Of a DNA stretch of 64,000 nucleotides, positions 25,883 to 34,855 are shown one piece after another (the stretch's first letter is position 1; each line of letters begins with the position of its first letter). The stretch spans positions 62,001 to 126,000 of the forward strand of contig CAVQZG010000023.1 of the NCBI GenBank assembly GCA_963718305.1, written 5' to 3'. A program made the translations under genes and the position numbers. This DNA comes from RYN-230 sp963718305 (GTDB taxonomy: Bacteria > Actinomycetota > Actinomycetes > Streptosporangiales > Streptosporangiaceae). The notes below the pieces were generated by a model that made no database searches, was not told the origin of the DNA, and saw only the letters and a program-made list of their open reading frames with translations.

Positions 25883-26698
25883 CTATCGGTAGCTGACCTG
25901 CTCGGTGCCGAGCAGGCACTCGCGGAGGTAGTCGAGGGCCCGGGTCAGCAGCCGGGACACGTGCATCTGGGACACGCCCAGCTGCTGGCCGATCTCAGCC
26001 TGGGTCATGTTGCCGTAGAAGCGCATGGCCAGGATGTGCTGCTCCCGTTCGGGCAGCTCGTTCCAGTGGGTGGACACCGCCTGCATGTCCAGGGTGTGCT
26101 CCACCTGGGGATCCTCGCCGCCCAGCAGGTCGCCCAGGGTGGCCGCGTCGTCGTCGGTGGACATGGGCGCGTCCAGCGAGTGCGGGTGGAAGACCATGTC
26201 CGCCCGGTTGGCGTCCCGGATATCGTCCAGGCTGACGCCCAGATGCCGGGCGACTTCCTCGTCCGTGGGCGAGTGCCCGAGGTCCTGGACGAGGGCGGTG
26301 CGGGCCTTGCGGACCTGCAGCAGCAGTTCCTGTACCGGCCGCTTGACATGGATCTGCCAGCGCTTGTCGCGGAAGTGCCGTTTGATCTCGCCGGAGATGC
26401 ACGGCTGCGCGTAGGCCGCCAGATTGCCGCCGAATGCCGGGTCAAAGTTGTTGATCGCCTTGAGCAGCCCGACGTAGCCGACCTGCATCAGCTCTTCCTG
26501 GGGTTCCGGGCTGTCCCGGTACCGGCGGGCACACGAGCGGACCAGCGAGCGGTACCGCAGGACCAGGGCCTCGCAGGCGGCGGAGCGCCGCCGGGATCCG
26601 GTCGGCAGGGTGTGAACGAGTTCGAGCAGTTCGCCGTCATCCTGCGCTGCTGGGTCGACGGCCGGTGGCGTGGGCGCGAGTGGGGTCGCAGCCTGCAC
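25883..26698 (-). CDS. RNA polymerase sigma factor, SigB/SigF/SigG group
   Basis: About 271 residues, normal for group 3 sigma factors. Region 2 has RRYRDSPEPQEELMQVGYVG and LLKAINNFDPAFGGNLAAYA, with core-binding and -10 recognition residues. ISGEIKRHFRDKRWQIHVKR spans 2.4/3.0. Region 3 has PTDEEVARHLGVSLDDI. Region 4 has LPEREQHILAMRFYGNMTQA and EIGQQLGVSQMHVSRLLTRA. GTG 26698 has GAGG 8 nt upstream. Such factors control general stress or development and are usually held by anti-sigma kinases; none is adjacent here. Confidence 0.92.
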   Translation of the reverse strand: MQAATPLAPTPPAVDPAAQDDGELLELVHTLPTGSRRRSAACEALVLRYRSLVRSCARRYRDSPEPQEELMQVGYVGLLKAINNFDPAFGGNLAAYAQPCISGEIKRHFRDKRWQIHVKRPVQELLLQVRKARTALVQDLGHSPTDEEVARHLGVSLDDIRDANRADMVFHPHSLDAPMSTDDDAATLGDLLGGEDPQVEHTLDMQAVSTHWNELPEREQHILAMRFYGNMTQAEIGQQLGVSQMHVSRLLTRALDYLRECLLGTEQVSYR

Positions 26699-26829
26699 GT
26701 CTATCACCTCAGAATCCTGCGGGCGGAATCAGTACCTTCCGAGGGTGCCCCCTGCACAGGAGATAAACATGGGCGCGCGGGTATTCGCGTCGACGCTGCG
26801 TGCGGCCGGCGCTCCCCTCGCGGTAGCGC

Positions 26830-27969
26830 TCAGCCCTCGCGGTAGCGCTCGGCGTCGGCGGACCGCAGTTCCAGGCCCAGGCCCGGGCGGCCCGGATCCG
26901 GGGTCAGCACGCCCCCGGCCGGGTCCAGGGTCCCGTCGAACAGCATGCGCTCGATCCGCTGATGATCGTGAAAGTACTCCAGGTGCCGCAGGTTGGGCAC
27001 GGCCACCGCTACCTGCGCGTGCAGGTTCGGCGCGCAGTGCCCGGAGACCTGCACGTTGTGCGCGGCGGCCAGCGCTGCGCCGCGGAGGAACTCGGTGATG
27101 CCGCCGCAGCGGGTCACGTCCAGTTGCAGGCAGTCCACCGCCTCCGCGGCCAGCAGCCGCGCCGAATCAGCCAGGGTCCAGCTGTACTCGCCCGCGGTCA
27201 CATCGGGCCGGACCTGGCGCCGGATGATGGCCAGCCCCCCGGGGTCCTGGGAGGAGACCGGCTCCTCGAACCAGGTCACCCCGAACTCGTCCATCTGGTG
27301 CGCCATCCGCACGGCCTGCCCGGTGGAATACCCCCCGTTGGCGTCCACGTAGAGCTCCGTGTCCGGGCCGATGACCTCCCGGGCCAGGGCCACCCGGGCC
27401 AGGTCGCGTGATTCGCTGCTGCCCCAGGACTCGCCGATCTTGATTTTGACCCGGGGAATCCGGTCCTTGTCCACCCACCCGCTCAGCTGCTCGCGGGTCT
27501 GCGTGTCGTCGTAGGTGGTGAAGCCGCCGCTGCCGTACACCGGCACGTCGTCGCGGGCCCGGCCGATCAGGCCGGCGACCGGGCAGCCGAGCAGCCGGGC
27601 CTTCAGGTCCCACAGTGCGATGTCGGCGGCGGACAGGGCCATCGCCCCGATGCCGGGCCGCCCCACATTGCGCAGCGCCCGCGTCATGGCCTCGTTCGCG
27701 CCGGCCACGTCCAGCGCGCTCCGGCCCGCGACCACATCAGAGAGGATGCCGGTCACCACCGGCGCCGCGGCCGCAGCCGTGTAGCTCCAGCCGATGCCCT
27801 GCTGGCCGCCGGCCCGGGCGGTGACCAGCACCAGCGTTGTCTTGTCCCAGGCCAGGGTGCCGTCAGCCTCAGGCGCGTCGGTGGGCACCACGTACACGGC
27901 GGCGTCCAGGCCTTCCACCCCGGGGCCCGGCACGACGGCATCCGCCGCCGCCGTCGTCGCTGCGCCCAT
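26830..27969 (-). CDS. Mandelate racemase/muconate-lactonizing enzyme (enolase superfamily)
   Basis: About 379 residues. The N-terminal capping domain is followed by the TIM barrel with the K-x-K acid/base motif in RVKIKIGESWG and metal ligands Asp (YVDANGGYSTG), Glu (VTWFEEPVSSQD) and Glu (VTAGEYSW). DVTRCGGITEFLRGA and VSGHCAPNLHAQVA supply the later barrel strands and the catalytic His. This fits an acid-sugar dehydratase or racemase. The AGGAGG at the start allows ATG 27978, GTG 27972 or ATG 27969; the last gives the best spacing. It is divergent from the PoxB-like ThDP enzyme. Confidence 0.88.
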   Translation of the reverse strand: MGAATTAAADAVVPGPGVEGLDAAVYVVPTDAPEADGTLAWDKTTLVLVTARAGGQQGIGWSYTAAAAAPVVTGILSDVVAGRSALDVAGANEAMTRALRNVGRPGIGAMALSAADIALWDLKARLLGCPVAGLIGRARDDVPVYGSGGFTTYDDTQTREQLSGWVDKDRIPRVKIKIGESWGSSESRDLARVALAREVIGPDTELYVDANGGYSTGQAVRMAHQMDEFGVTWFEEPVSSQDPGGLAIIRRQVRPDVTAGEYSWTLADSARLLAAEAVDCLQLDVTRCGGITEFLRGAALAAAHNVQVSGHCAPNLHAQVAVAVPNLRHLEYFHDHQRIERMLFDGTLDPAGGVLTPDPGRPGLGLELRSADAERYREG

Positions 27970-28065
27970 CACCCTCATCCTCCTGGCTCATCCCGCCGGC
28001 TGGCCCCCGGTTCTCCGGCCGCTCGCGGCCCCCGGGTTCACCCGTCCCTCTGCTACCTGCGCTCC

Positions 28066-28110
28066 GGGCGGCCAAACCTCGGACGGCCAAACCCGGGACG
28101 GCCAAACCCC
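28066..28110. repeat. Three tandem copies of a 15-bp repeat
   Basis: Units GGGCGGCCAAACCTC, GGACGGCCAAACCCG and GGACGGCCAAACCCC lie head to tail in the divergent spacer between the enolase-superfamily gene and the ThDP enzyme gene. They could bind a regulator of one or both genes. Confidence 0.7.
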
Positions 28111-28260
28111 GGGCCGTCGGCCGCAGCCTCGGCTGGGCCGCGGAAACCATCCTTTAACGAGGTTTGCCCGAGGGGCATGTTTGGCCGCCGCTTCCAGGGA
28201 CAGCCGGGGGTGGGCGGATTCACCTGCCTCAGTAACCCACGATCAGCTGGAGGTCTCCCG

Positions 28261-30027
28261 GTGGCACAGATCGCATCCGAGGCTCTGGTCGAGCGGCTCG
28301 CCGACTGGGGTGTGGACACCGTCTTTGGCCTTCCGGGCGACGGCATCAACGGCATCATGGAGGGCTTCCGGCGGCACCAGGACCGGATCAAGTTCGTGCT
28401 GGTCCATCACGAGGAGGCGGCCGCGTTCATGGCGACCGCCCACGCCAAGGCCACCGGGCAGATCGGCGTCTGCCTGGCTACCTCAGGTCCCGGCGGCATC
28501 CACCTGCTGAACGGGCTCTACGACGCCAAGCTCGATCACATGCCGGTGCTGGCGATCACCGGCATGCAGGAAACCTCGGTGCTGGGCACCGGCTACCAGC
28601 AGGAAGTGAACCTCGACCGGCTCTACGAGGACGTCGCGGTCTACGACCAGATGATCTACAACCCGGCGCAGCTGCCCGCACTGGTGGACATCGCGGTGCG
28701 CACCGCCTACGCCCGGCGTGGGGTGGCCCACCTGACCGTGCCGAACGACATCCAGGTCGCCCCGGCAGGCCAGAATCCCTGGGCGGAAGTCGGCCCGGCT
28801 CGGCCGCCGGCCACGTCGCCGATCCGGCTGGCCGCCCCCGGGCGGCCCCGCGAAGAGGACCTGCAGCGGCTGGCCGACGTGCTGAACGCCGGTGAGAAGG
28901 TGGCGATCCTGGCCGGCGCGGGCGCCCTGCACGCCCGGGAGCAACTGCTCGCGGTGGCGGAGACGCTGGGCGCGCCGATCATCAAGACGCTGTCCGGCAA
29001 GGGCACGGTGCCGGACGACTCGCCGTACACCACGGGCGGGATCGGCCTGCTCGGAACCGCTCCCTCCGAGGAGCTGATGGACGACCTGGACACGCTGTTC
29101 ATGGTGGGCACGAACTACCCGTACACCAAGTACATGCCGGAGCCGGGCAAGGCGCGGATCGTGCAGATCGAGGCCGACCCGGCCCGGGCGGGCGCCCGGG
29201 TGCCCACCGAGGTGCCAGTGGTGGGGGACGCCCGGGAGGGCCTGCAGGCCCTGCTGCCGCTGCTCAAGCAGCGGACCGACACCTCGTTCCTGGAGAAGTA
29301 CCAGAAGCAGATGGGCAAGTGGCGGGAGAAGATGGCCGCGCTCCAGGACGAGAAGCGGGACCCGATCGCGCCGGAGTTCCTGGTCAGTGTCCTGGATGAA
29401 CTGGCCGCGGACGACGCCATCCTGACCTGTGACAGCGGGACCATCGCCACCTGGGCCGCGCGGCACTGGCACATCCGCGCCGACCGGCGTTTCTACCTGT
29501 CCGGGAACCTGGCCACGATGGCGCCCGGGCTGCCGTACGCGATCGGGATCCAGCATGCCTTCCCCGGCCGCCAGGTGATCGGCTACGTCGGTGACGGCGG
29601 GTTCTCCATGCTCATGGCCGAGTTCATCACGGCCATCAAGCACCGGCTGCCGGTCAAGATCGTGATCAACAACAACAACTCCCTCGGCCAGATCCTCTGG
29701 GAGCAGATGGTGCTCGGCTACCCCGAGTTCGGTGTCCGGCACTCGGACCCGTTCACGGACTACACCGGGATCGCCACGGCCAACGGTGCGCTGGGCCTCA
29801 AGGTGACCCATCCGGGTGAGGTCCGGGACGCGATCAGCCAGGCGCTCAGCCACGACGGGCCGGCCCTGGTCGACGTGAACGTGAACCCGGACGAGCCGCC
29901 GCTGCCGGGCAAGGTCGAGTACAAGCAGGCCGTGAAGTTCGCCGAGGCGTTCCTGCGCGGCCAGCCGCGCAAGTCCACGATCGCGACCACGCTGTTCCGG
30001 GACAAGATCGACCAGCTCAAGGCCTAA
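28261..30027 (+). CDS. Thiamine pyrophosphate-dependent enzyme, pyruvate oxidase (PoxB)-like
   Basis: 588 residues from the GTG at 28261 (GGAG 8 nt upstream). The Pyr domain begins SEALVERLADWGVDTVFGLP and has the catalytic Glu in VHHEEAAAFMATAHAKATGQ and CLATSGPGGIHLLNG. The central FAD-type domain has ILAGAGAL. The PP domain carries the ThDP motif VGDGGFSMLMAEFITAIKHR, followed by VINNNNSLGQILWEQMVLGY. The spacing and the ILWEQM segment fit PoxB/pyruvate:quinone oxidoreductases better than acetolactate synthases. It would decarboxylate pyruvate to acetate and CO2 at the membrane. Convergent with the lrp gene (stops overlap by 4 nt). Confidence 0.88.
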   Translation: MAQIASEALVERLADWGVDTVFGLPGDGINGIMEGFRRHQDRIKFVLVHHEEAAAFMATAHAKATGQIGVCLATSGPGGIHLLNGLYDAKLDHMPVLAITGMQETSVLGTGYQQEVNLDRLYEDVAVYDQMIYNPAQLPALVDIAVRTAYARRGVAHLTVPNDIQVAPAGQNPWAEVGPARPPATSPIRLAAPGRPREEDLQRLADVLNAGEKVAILAGAGALHAREQLLAVAETLGAPIIKTLSGKGTVPDDSPYTTGGIGLLGTAPSEELMDDLDTLFMVGTNYPYTKYMPEPGKARIVQIEADPARAGARVPTEVPVVGDAREGLQALLPLLKQRTDTSFLEKYQKQMGKWREKMAALQDEKRDPIAPEFLVSVLDELAADDAILTCDSGTIATWAARHWHIRADRRFYLSGNLATMAPGLPYAIGIQHAFPGRQVIGYVGDGGFSMLMAEFITAIKHRLPVKIVINNNNSLGQILWEQMVLGYPEFGVRHSDPFTDYTGIATANGALGLKVTHPGEVRDAISQALSHDGPALVDVNVNPDEPPLPGKVEYKQAVKFAEAFLRGQPRKSTIATTLFRDKIDQLKA

Positions 30028-30560
30028 CCGGCCGGTTCCGCACGGTCCGCGGGTGGCCGCCGGCGCTGACGCGCCGCGCGGCCACCCGCTGTCGTCTCCG
30101 GGTCCAGCGGCAGCCCGCACGGGGGCTTGACCTCGGCCAGGCGCAGATAGGTGAGCAGCCGCTGGCCGCCCCGGGTGGACAGCCGGTTCAGCACGTCCTG
30201 CAGCTCGGCAACGTCCCGGGCGACGACGGTGAGCAGGTAGTCCATCTCGCCTGCGACGTTGTCGGCCGCGATGATCTGCGGCAGGGCCCGGACCTGGTCC
30301 TCGAAGATGCGGGTGGCCCGGGGGTCATGCCGCCCTAGCGTGGCGAACACGTACAGCTGCAGCGGGAACCCGGCCGCCTCCGGGTCGATCTGGGCCCGGA
30401 TGATCCGGATGACTCCGGACTCCTTGAGGGCGCGTACCCGGTGCAGCGTGGCGGCCGGGGAGAGGCCCACCAGCCGGGACAGTTCGACGTTGGTCCGGTC
30501 CGCATCGGCCTGCAGCGCAGTCAGCAGTTTGAGGTCAACTTCATCAAGGTTCATGGCCAT
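30024..30560 (-). CDS. Lrp/AsnC-family transcriptional regulator
   Basis: 178 residues. The N-terminal HTH is LDEVDLKLLTALQADADRTN followed by VELSRLVGLSPAATLHRVRA. The RAM effector domain (about 70-150) has QLYVFATLGRHDPRATRIFE, VAGEMDYLLTVVARDVAELQ and RLLTYLRLAEVK. A basic, disordered C-terminal tail is longer than usual. It is divergent from an EamA exporter 70 bp away across an AT-rich spacer (ATAAAACTGAATAATATTTC), the classic arrangement for Lrp control of an amino-acid exporter. Confidence 0.92.
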   Translation of the reverse strand: MAMNLDEVDLKLLTALQADADRTNVELSRLVGLSPAATLHRVRALKESGVIRIIRAQIDPEAAGFPLQLYVFATLGRHDPRATRIFEDQVRALPQIIAADNVAGEMDYLLTVVARDVAELQDVLNRLSTRGGQRLLTYLRLAEVKPPCGLPLDPETTAGGRAARQRRRPPADRAEPAG

Positions 30561-30630
30561 AAAACTGAATAATATTTCACCGGAGGGGTGCTACGGCTAA
30601 TTCTGACTCGCGAGGACGCATTATAGATGC

Positions 30631-32013
30631 ATGAACATCGACCGCCGTCGCGCCCTCGTGGCGCTCACCGTCGCCGGGCTGCTGTGGGGCAGCACGGTAC
30701 CCCTGTCCAAGCTCGCCCTGGGCTGGCTGCCGCCTGGGTGGCTCACCGCCATCCGGTTCGCCGTGGCCGCCGCCGTGCTGCTGACCGTTACCCGGTCCCG
30801 GGTACGCGCGGCGTGGAGCCCGGCGGTCCTGGCCTGGGGAGCGGCAGGGTACGGCGGGACGGTCCTGCTGCAGAACACGGGCATCACCCGGACCAGTGTC
30901 AGCCACGCGGCGCTCCTCATCGGCACCGCCCCGGTGATGGTCGCGATCATCGCCGTCGTGTGGCACCACAGCGTGGTGCGGCCGGCCGCGTGGGCGGGCT
31001 TCGCCGTCTCGCTCGGCGGGGTCGGACTGATCGCCGCCGGAGGCGGTGGCGGTTCGAACCTGGGTGGCGACGGCATGGTGCTGGCCTCGGTCCTGCTCTC
31101 GGCGATCTTCACCGTCGGCCAGACCCGGCTGCTGCGCGGCCGCGACCCGATCGCGGTCACCGCGGTGCAGTTCCTGGGGGCGGCCCTGGTCACGGCGCCG
31201 TTCAGCGCGCTGACCGAGGGTGTGCCACCCGCGCCCGCGGGCACCGCCAGCCTGCTGGCCGTGGTCGCCCTGATCGCGGGCGGGACCCTGCTCCCGTTCA
31301 CGCTGTTCGCCTTCGGGCAGAGCCGCCTCCCGGCCGAGATCGCCGGGGCGTTCCTCAACATCGAGCCGCTGGTCGGCGCCGTGGCGGGCGTCGTGGTCTT
31401 CGGTGACCCGGCGGGCCCGGCCCAGCTGGGCGGGGGCGTGGCCATCCTCGGCGGCATCGCGCTGAGCAGCCTGCGGTGGCCCGGCCGGCGCCAGGCCCGC
31501 CCGGCAGTCGCGGCGCAGGCGGCGGCGGTGGCCGTGCCGGAGCCCGTTCTGGTGGCCCAGGCCGCAGGCGCGGACCGCCCCGGCGCGCTGGACCGCCGCG
31601 ACCTGCTCGACCAGCCCGCGGTACTCGACTACGCAGCCCTGCTGGACGAGGGCCTGCTGGACGAGGGCCTGCTGGATCACGAGGCCCTGCTGGATCATGG
31701 GGTCCTGCCGGACTACGCCGCCCTGCTGGGCGACGGGACCCGGCCGGACCACGAGGTGGTGCCGGACCGTCACGGCGGCCCGCGCCGCCGGGTGCTGGCT
31801 GCCCACCGCGCGAGCTCGACGGCTGATCCCCAGGCCGCCGCGCGCCATCCGGCCGGCTTCTTCCGCGCCGGGCGTGGGCATGGGGTTGGCCACCCGCCCC
31901 AGATCGGGCGCCGGCGCCCCCGGGGCCAGCTCCGTCCGGGGGGACGCCGTCAGGAGACCCGCGGTCCAGGGGACGGCCGTCGTGGGGAGCCCAGGCCGGC
32001 CGTTCGGGCGTAG
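30631..32013 (+). CDS. EamA/DMT-family transporter with atypical repetitive C-terminal tail
   Basis: 460 residues. Ten helices in two EamA repeats cover residues 1-290: LTVAGLLWGSTVPLSKLALG opens repeat 1, and LASVLLSAIFTVGQTRLL through GAFLNIEPLVGAVAGVVVFG covers repeat 2. EamA proteins normally end here at about 300 residues. The extra 170 residues are soluble and repetitive (LLDEGLLDEGLLDHEALLDH) and then Arg/Gly-rich. The tail may be real or arise from a lost stop through an indel. By context it exports an amino acid or related metabolite under Lrp control. Confidence 0.82.
   Translation: MNIDRRRALVALTVAGLLWGSTVPLSKLALGWLPPGWLTAIRFAVAAAVLLTVTRSRVRAAWSPAVLAWGAAGYGGTVLLQNTGITRTSVSHAALLIGTAPVMVAIIAVVWHHSVVRPAAWAGFAVSLGGVGLIAAGGGGGSNLGGDGMVLASVLLSAIFTVGQTRLLRGRDPIAVTAVQFLGAALVTAPFSALTEGVPPAPAGTASLLAVVALIAGGTLLPFTLFAFGQSRLPAEIAGAFLNIEPLVGAVAGVVVFGDPAGPAQLGGGVAILGGIALSSLRWPGRRQARPAVAAQAAAVAVPEPVLVAQAAGADRPGALDRRDLLDQPAVLDYAALLDEGLLDEGLLDHEALLDHGVLPDYAALLGDGTRPDHEVVPDRHGGPRRRVLAAHRASSTADPQAAARHPAGFFRAGRGHGVGHPPQIGRRRPRGQLRPGGRRQETRGPGDGRRGEPRPAVRA
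31615..31730 (+). repeat. Short tandem repeats encoding LLDEG/LLDH units
   Basis: The 15-nt unit CTGCTGGACGAGGGC occurs twice in tandem, followed by diverged units CTGCTGGATCACGAGGCC and CTGCTGGATCATGGGGTC, inside the EamA tail. Confidence 0.6.
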
Positions 32014-32037
32014 CCCCTGGCCGGGCGGAGACCGGCT

Positions 32038-32065
32038 GGTCCCGCGCGTAAAAACCGCGCGGACC
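32038..32065 (+). terminator. Candidate terminator after the EamA gene
   Basis: GGTCC-C-GCGCG (32038-32048) pairs with CGCGCGGACC (32056-32065) with one bulged C, around an A-rich loop (TAAAAAC), 25 bp after the EamA stop. Confidence 0.5.
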
Positions 32066-32279
32066 AGGGTCGTTCCAGCAGTGCGTGGCCTGGCGTGAGT
32101 CGGGCAACAACCCGACCGCGTCCTCGTCAGGCCTGTACGGCATCCTGCCGAGCACCTGGGCCAGCCTGGGCTACTCCGGCACCGCCGGCTCGGCCTCGGT
32201 CGCCCAGCAGAACCAGGCATTCCAGCAGCTGTACGCCCAGGACGGCACCTCGCCCTGGGCTCCCTACGACGGCTGCTGA
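32052..32279 (+). pseudogene. Remnant of a secreted transglycosylase/Rpf-like domain protein
   Basis: The open frame from just after a TAA at 32049-32051 to the TGA at 32277 encodes only the catalytic core: SFQQCVAWRESGNNPTASS, with the conserved Glu of lysozyme-like transglycosylases, then GLYGILPSTWASLGYSGTA and QQLYAQDGTSPWAPYDGC. Family proteins carry a signal peptide and usually a linker or LysM region in front. None can be found in any frame of the preceding 500 bp, and the only start (GTG 32085) lies inside the domain. It appears 5'-truncated or cut off by indels. Confidence 0.6.
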
Positions 32280-32382
32280 GCAGAACCACGTTCTGATCTC
32301 AGCAGGCCCTCATCCCACCTGATTCTGATCACACCGGCTCTTCTCTAGCCCCTGAACCCCTGAGTCTGAGAGAGCCACGCGC

Positions 32383-32420
32383 GAGCCCCGGCCGGGGACC
32401 CCGATCCCCGGCCGGGGCTC
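32383..32420 (-). terminator. 16-bp perfect hairpin downstream of the ThDP enzyme gene
   Basis: GAGCCCCGGCCGGGGA (32383-32398) pairs with TCCCCGGCCGGGGCTC (32405-32420) around a 6-nt loop. It lies 34 bp beyond the stop of the minus-strand gene ending at 32454. Confidence 0.65.
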
Positions 32421-32453
32421 AGCGCGTCCCGGCCAGCCCGGCTGCCGGTCCGC

Positions 32454-34004
32454 TCAGCCCAGCTGGCCGACCAGCGCCTCGATCAGGTGCGGCCCTGGCT
32501 CGGCCAGCGCGCGGCCCAGCTCGTCCGCGAACTCCCCGGCGTCCGCGGTCCGGGCCGCGGGCACTCCCATCCCGCGGGCCAGGGCCGCGAAGTCCAGGTC
32601 CGGGCGGGACAGGTCGAACAGGCTGCGGGCCGCGTCGCCCCCCGCCGCCGCGCCCACCCGCTGCAGCTCCAGGTCGAGGATCGCGTAGCGGCGGTTACTG
32701 AAGATCACCGTGGTGATGTCCAGCTGCTCCCGGGCCTGCGTCCACAGCGCCGAGATGGTGTACATCGCGCTGCCGTCCGAGTCGAGCGCCAGGACGCTGC
32801 GGTCCGGGCAGGCCACGGCGGCCCCGGTCGCCACGGGCAGGCCCTGGCCGATCGCGCCGCCGGTAAGGGTGAGCCAGTCATGCGGGGGTGCGCCCGCCGT
32901 GGCGGCCGGGAGCCACAGCCCGGACGTATTCGCCTCGTCGGACACGATCGCCCCCTCCGGCAGCAGCGCGCCGATGACCGCGGCTGCCTTCTCGGCGGTC
33001 AGCTCCCCGCCAGGCAGCCCGGGCCGCTCCGCTGGCTGTACCTGCGCCCGGGCGCCGGGGGCGACCCGCTCGGCCAGGCAGGCCAGCGCCCCGCACACGT
33101 CCTCGCCCGGCGCGGCCAGGGTGTGCACCTGGCAGCCGTCCGGCACCAGGGAACTGGGCAGGCCCGGGTAGGCGAAGAAGGACACCGGGGTACGCGCGCC
33201 CGCCAGGATCAGCCGGGTGGTCCCGGCCAGCTGCGCCTGCGCGAACTCAGCCAGGTACGCCAGGCGTTCCAGGCCCGGCAGGCCCGCGCCGCGTTCCAGC
33301 CGGGCGGGGAACGTCTCGCAGAGCAGCCGCGCCCCGGTGGCCGCGGCGATCCGGCTCGCGGCCTCCAGCCCGGGGCGGCGCAGCGCCGCGCCGCCGAGCA
33401 GGATCACGCAGCCCCCGGCGGCTGTGGCCTGGGCGGCGTCCTCGATCACCGGCCCCGGGACCACGGACGGTGGCCGGGACGGCACCGGCGGCGCGGGCTC
33501 GGCGCCGTCGGACCACGACACGTCGGCGGGCAGGATCAGCGTGGCCACCCCGCCGGGCGGCCCCAGGGCCGCCGCCACCCCCTCGGCGGCATCGGCCGCG
33601 ACGTCGGCGCTGCGGGCGGTGCGGCGGACCCAGCGGGACACCGTCCGGGCCAGTGAGTCGATGTCGGATTCCAGCGGCGCGTCGAACCGCTTGTGGCTCA
33701 GCGCATGATCGCCGACCACGTTGAGCAGGGGGGTTCGCGCCCGGCGGGCGTTATGGAGATTGGCCAGGCCGTTCGCCAGGCCCGGCCCCAGATGCAGCAG
33801 GGTGGCCGCGGGGCGCCCCGCCATCCGGCCGTAGCCGTCCGCCGCCCCGGTGGCCACGCCCTCGAAGAGGCAGAGCACCCCGCGCAGCTCCGGGACCGCG
33901 TCCAGGCTGGCCACGAAGTGCATCTCCGAGGTGCCGGGGTTGCTGAAGCAGACCTCCACCCCGCTGCCGGCCAGGGTGCGGACCAGCGCCTGGGCACCGT
34001 TCAC
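32454..34004 (-). CDS. Acetolactate synthase large subunit-like ThDP enzyme
   Basis: 516 residues from the GTG at 34004 (GGGAGG 5 nt upstream). The Pyr domain starts NGAQALVRTLAGSGVEVCFS and has NPGTSEMHFVASLD and the catalytic Glu in LCLFEGVATGAADGYGRMAG. The central domain has GGCVILLGGAALRRPGLEAA. The ThDP motif is LDSDGSAMYTISALWTQARE followed by VIFSNRRYAIL, where the usual GDG is SDG. This set (NPGTSEMHFVAALD, SDGSAMYT) marks the ilvX-like, benzoylformate-decarboxylase-related branch usually annotated acetolactate synthase, not the IlvB of branched-chain synthesis; no IlvN partner is adjacent. The substrate is probably a 2-oxoacid but is unknown. Confidence 0.85.
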   Translation of the reverse strand: MNGAQALVRTLAGSGVEVCFSNPGTSEMHFVASLDAVPELRGVLCLFEGVATGAADGYGRMAGRPAATLLHLGPGLANGLANLHNARRARTPLLNVVGDHALSHKRFDAPLESDIDSLARTVSRWVRRTARSADVAADAAEGVAAALGPPGGVATLILPADVSWSDGAEPAPPVPSRPPSVVPGPVIEDAAQATAAGGCVILLGGAALRRPGLEAASRIAAATGARLLCETFPARLERGAGLPGLERLAYLAEFAQAQLAGTTRLILAGARTPVSFFAYPGLPSSLVPDGCQVHTLAAPGEDVCGALACLAERVAPGARAQVQPAERPGLPGGELTAEKAAAVIGALLPEGAIVSDEANTSGLWLPAATAGAPPHDWLTLTGGAIGQGLPVATGAAVACPDRSVLALDSDGSAMYTISALWTQAREQLDITTVIFSNRRYAILDLELQRVGAAAGGDAARSLFDLSRPDLDFAALARGMGVPAARTADAGEFADELGRALAEPGPHLIEALVGQLG

Positions 34005-34186
34005 TCCTACCTCCCGGGAACCCGCCGCGCCCGCTCGTGAGCCGGCAGGCCAAGTCTCCACGTGTTACAGGCATGTGGCTAATCGAGATCGCGTCTACCC
34101 AGGCGGCGTACTGGGAGGCGATACTCCCTGTAGGACACGAACGCATAACGGATATGGCACACGTTTTCTGGTCGTAGGAGAAGTGC

Positions 34187-34855
34187 ATGAGCAGGGGCCG
34201 CCTTGAAAGAGGGCTCATGAGCCGGGGTCGCTCGATCGGGCTGGGGATGACGCTGCTCGCGCTCCTGGTGGCCGGCTGTGGTGCGCCGCAGTTCACGTAC
34301 GTGACGAATTCGAGTCAGCACACCTACTTCAAGGTGCCGGACGGCTGGAGCCAGATCAAGAGCTCGGCGCTCTCCGCCGCGACCAAGACCACCCCGAACA
34401 GCAACGTGTGGTCGGTTGGCTATGACGCCGACCTCAGGCCCGCGGCGGATCACGTGCTCGGGGCGACGGACGCGGCGCCGTTCGTGTACTCGGTGGTCGC
34501 GCCGCTCAACCAGACGACCACGAACGCCCTGTCCTACAACGAGCTGCGGGACTTCTTCCTGCCGGTGACTGCGGCCGCCCGGGCCGCCGACGCCAAGAGC
34601 GGATTCCCGCTGACCGGCTTCCACCTGCTGCGCGACGCCACGGTGACGCTGGAGCAGGGAGTGCACGGCGTCCGGGTCACCTTCCAGTACACCTACCCGG
34701 GCATCGGCACCAACACCTTCGACCAGGTCGCCCTGACGAACGCGGATGACACCGAGGTCTACCTGCTGCTCGTGCACTGCCTGGCTTCCTGTTACAGCAC
34801 GCACCAGAGCCAGATCGACACGGTGATGAACTCCTTCACGGTCAGGAGCCCATGA
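34187..34855 (+). CDS. Lipoprotein, first gene of the FtsH-like operon
   Basis: 222 residues; AGGAGAAG lies 7 nt before ATG 34187, and an internal ATG at 34217 is an alternative. A short signal (SIGLGMTLLALLVAGCGAP) ends in the lipobox LVAGC. The mature domain has KVPDGWSQIKSSAL and later VRVTFQYTYPGIG and THQSQIDTVMNSFTVRSP. This resembles PsbP/MOG1-like lipoproteins (K-V-P-D-G-W near the start, I-x-x-V-x-x-S-F at the end). It overlaps the FtsH-like gene by ATGA, so the outer lipoprotein is made together with the membrane protease. Confidence 0.8.
   Translation: MSRGRLERGLMSRGRSIGLGMTLLALLVAGCGAPQFTYVTNSSQHTYFKVPDGWSQIKSSALSAATKTTPNSNVWSVGYDADLRPAADHVLGATDAAPFVYSVVAPLNQTTTNALSYNELRDFFLPVTAAARAADAKSGFPLTGFHLLRDATVTLEQGVHGVRVTFQYTYPGIGTNTFDQVALTNADDTEVYLLLVHCLASCYSTHQSQIDTVMNSFTVRSP

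Noticed and set aside
30577..32289. A 570-codon minus-strand open frame with Gln-rich repeats
   Set aside because: It is antisense to the EamA transporter; the repeats mirror the LLDEG units. I could not fully exclude a minus-strand gene in 31500-32000 but see no domain or start signal.
32454..34004. ThDP enzyme considered as sulfopyruvate decarboxylase linked to the coenzyme M-like operon
   Set aside because: It is about 18 kb away, is a single long chain with an ilvX-like signature, and ComDE proteins are shorter.
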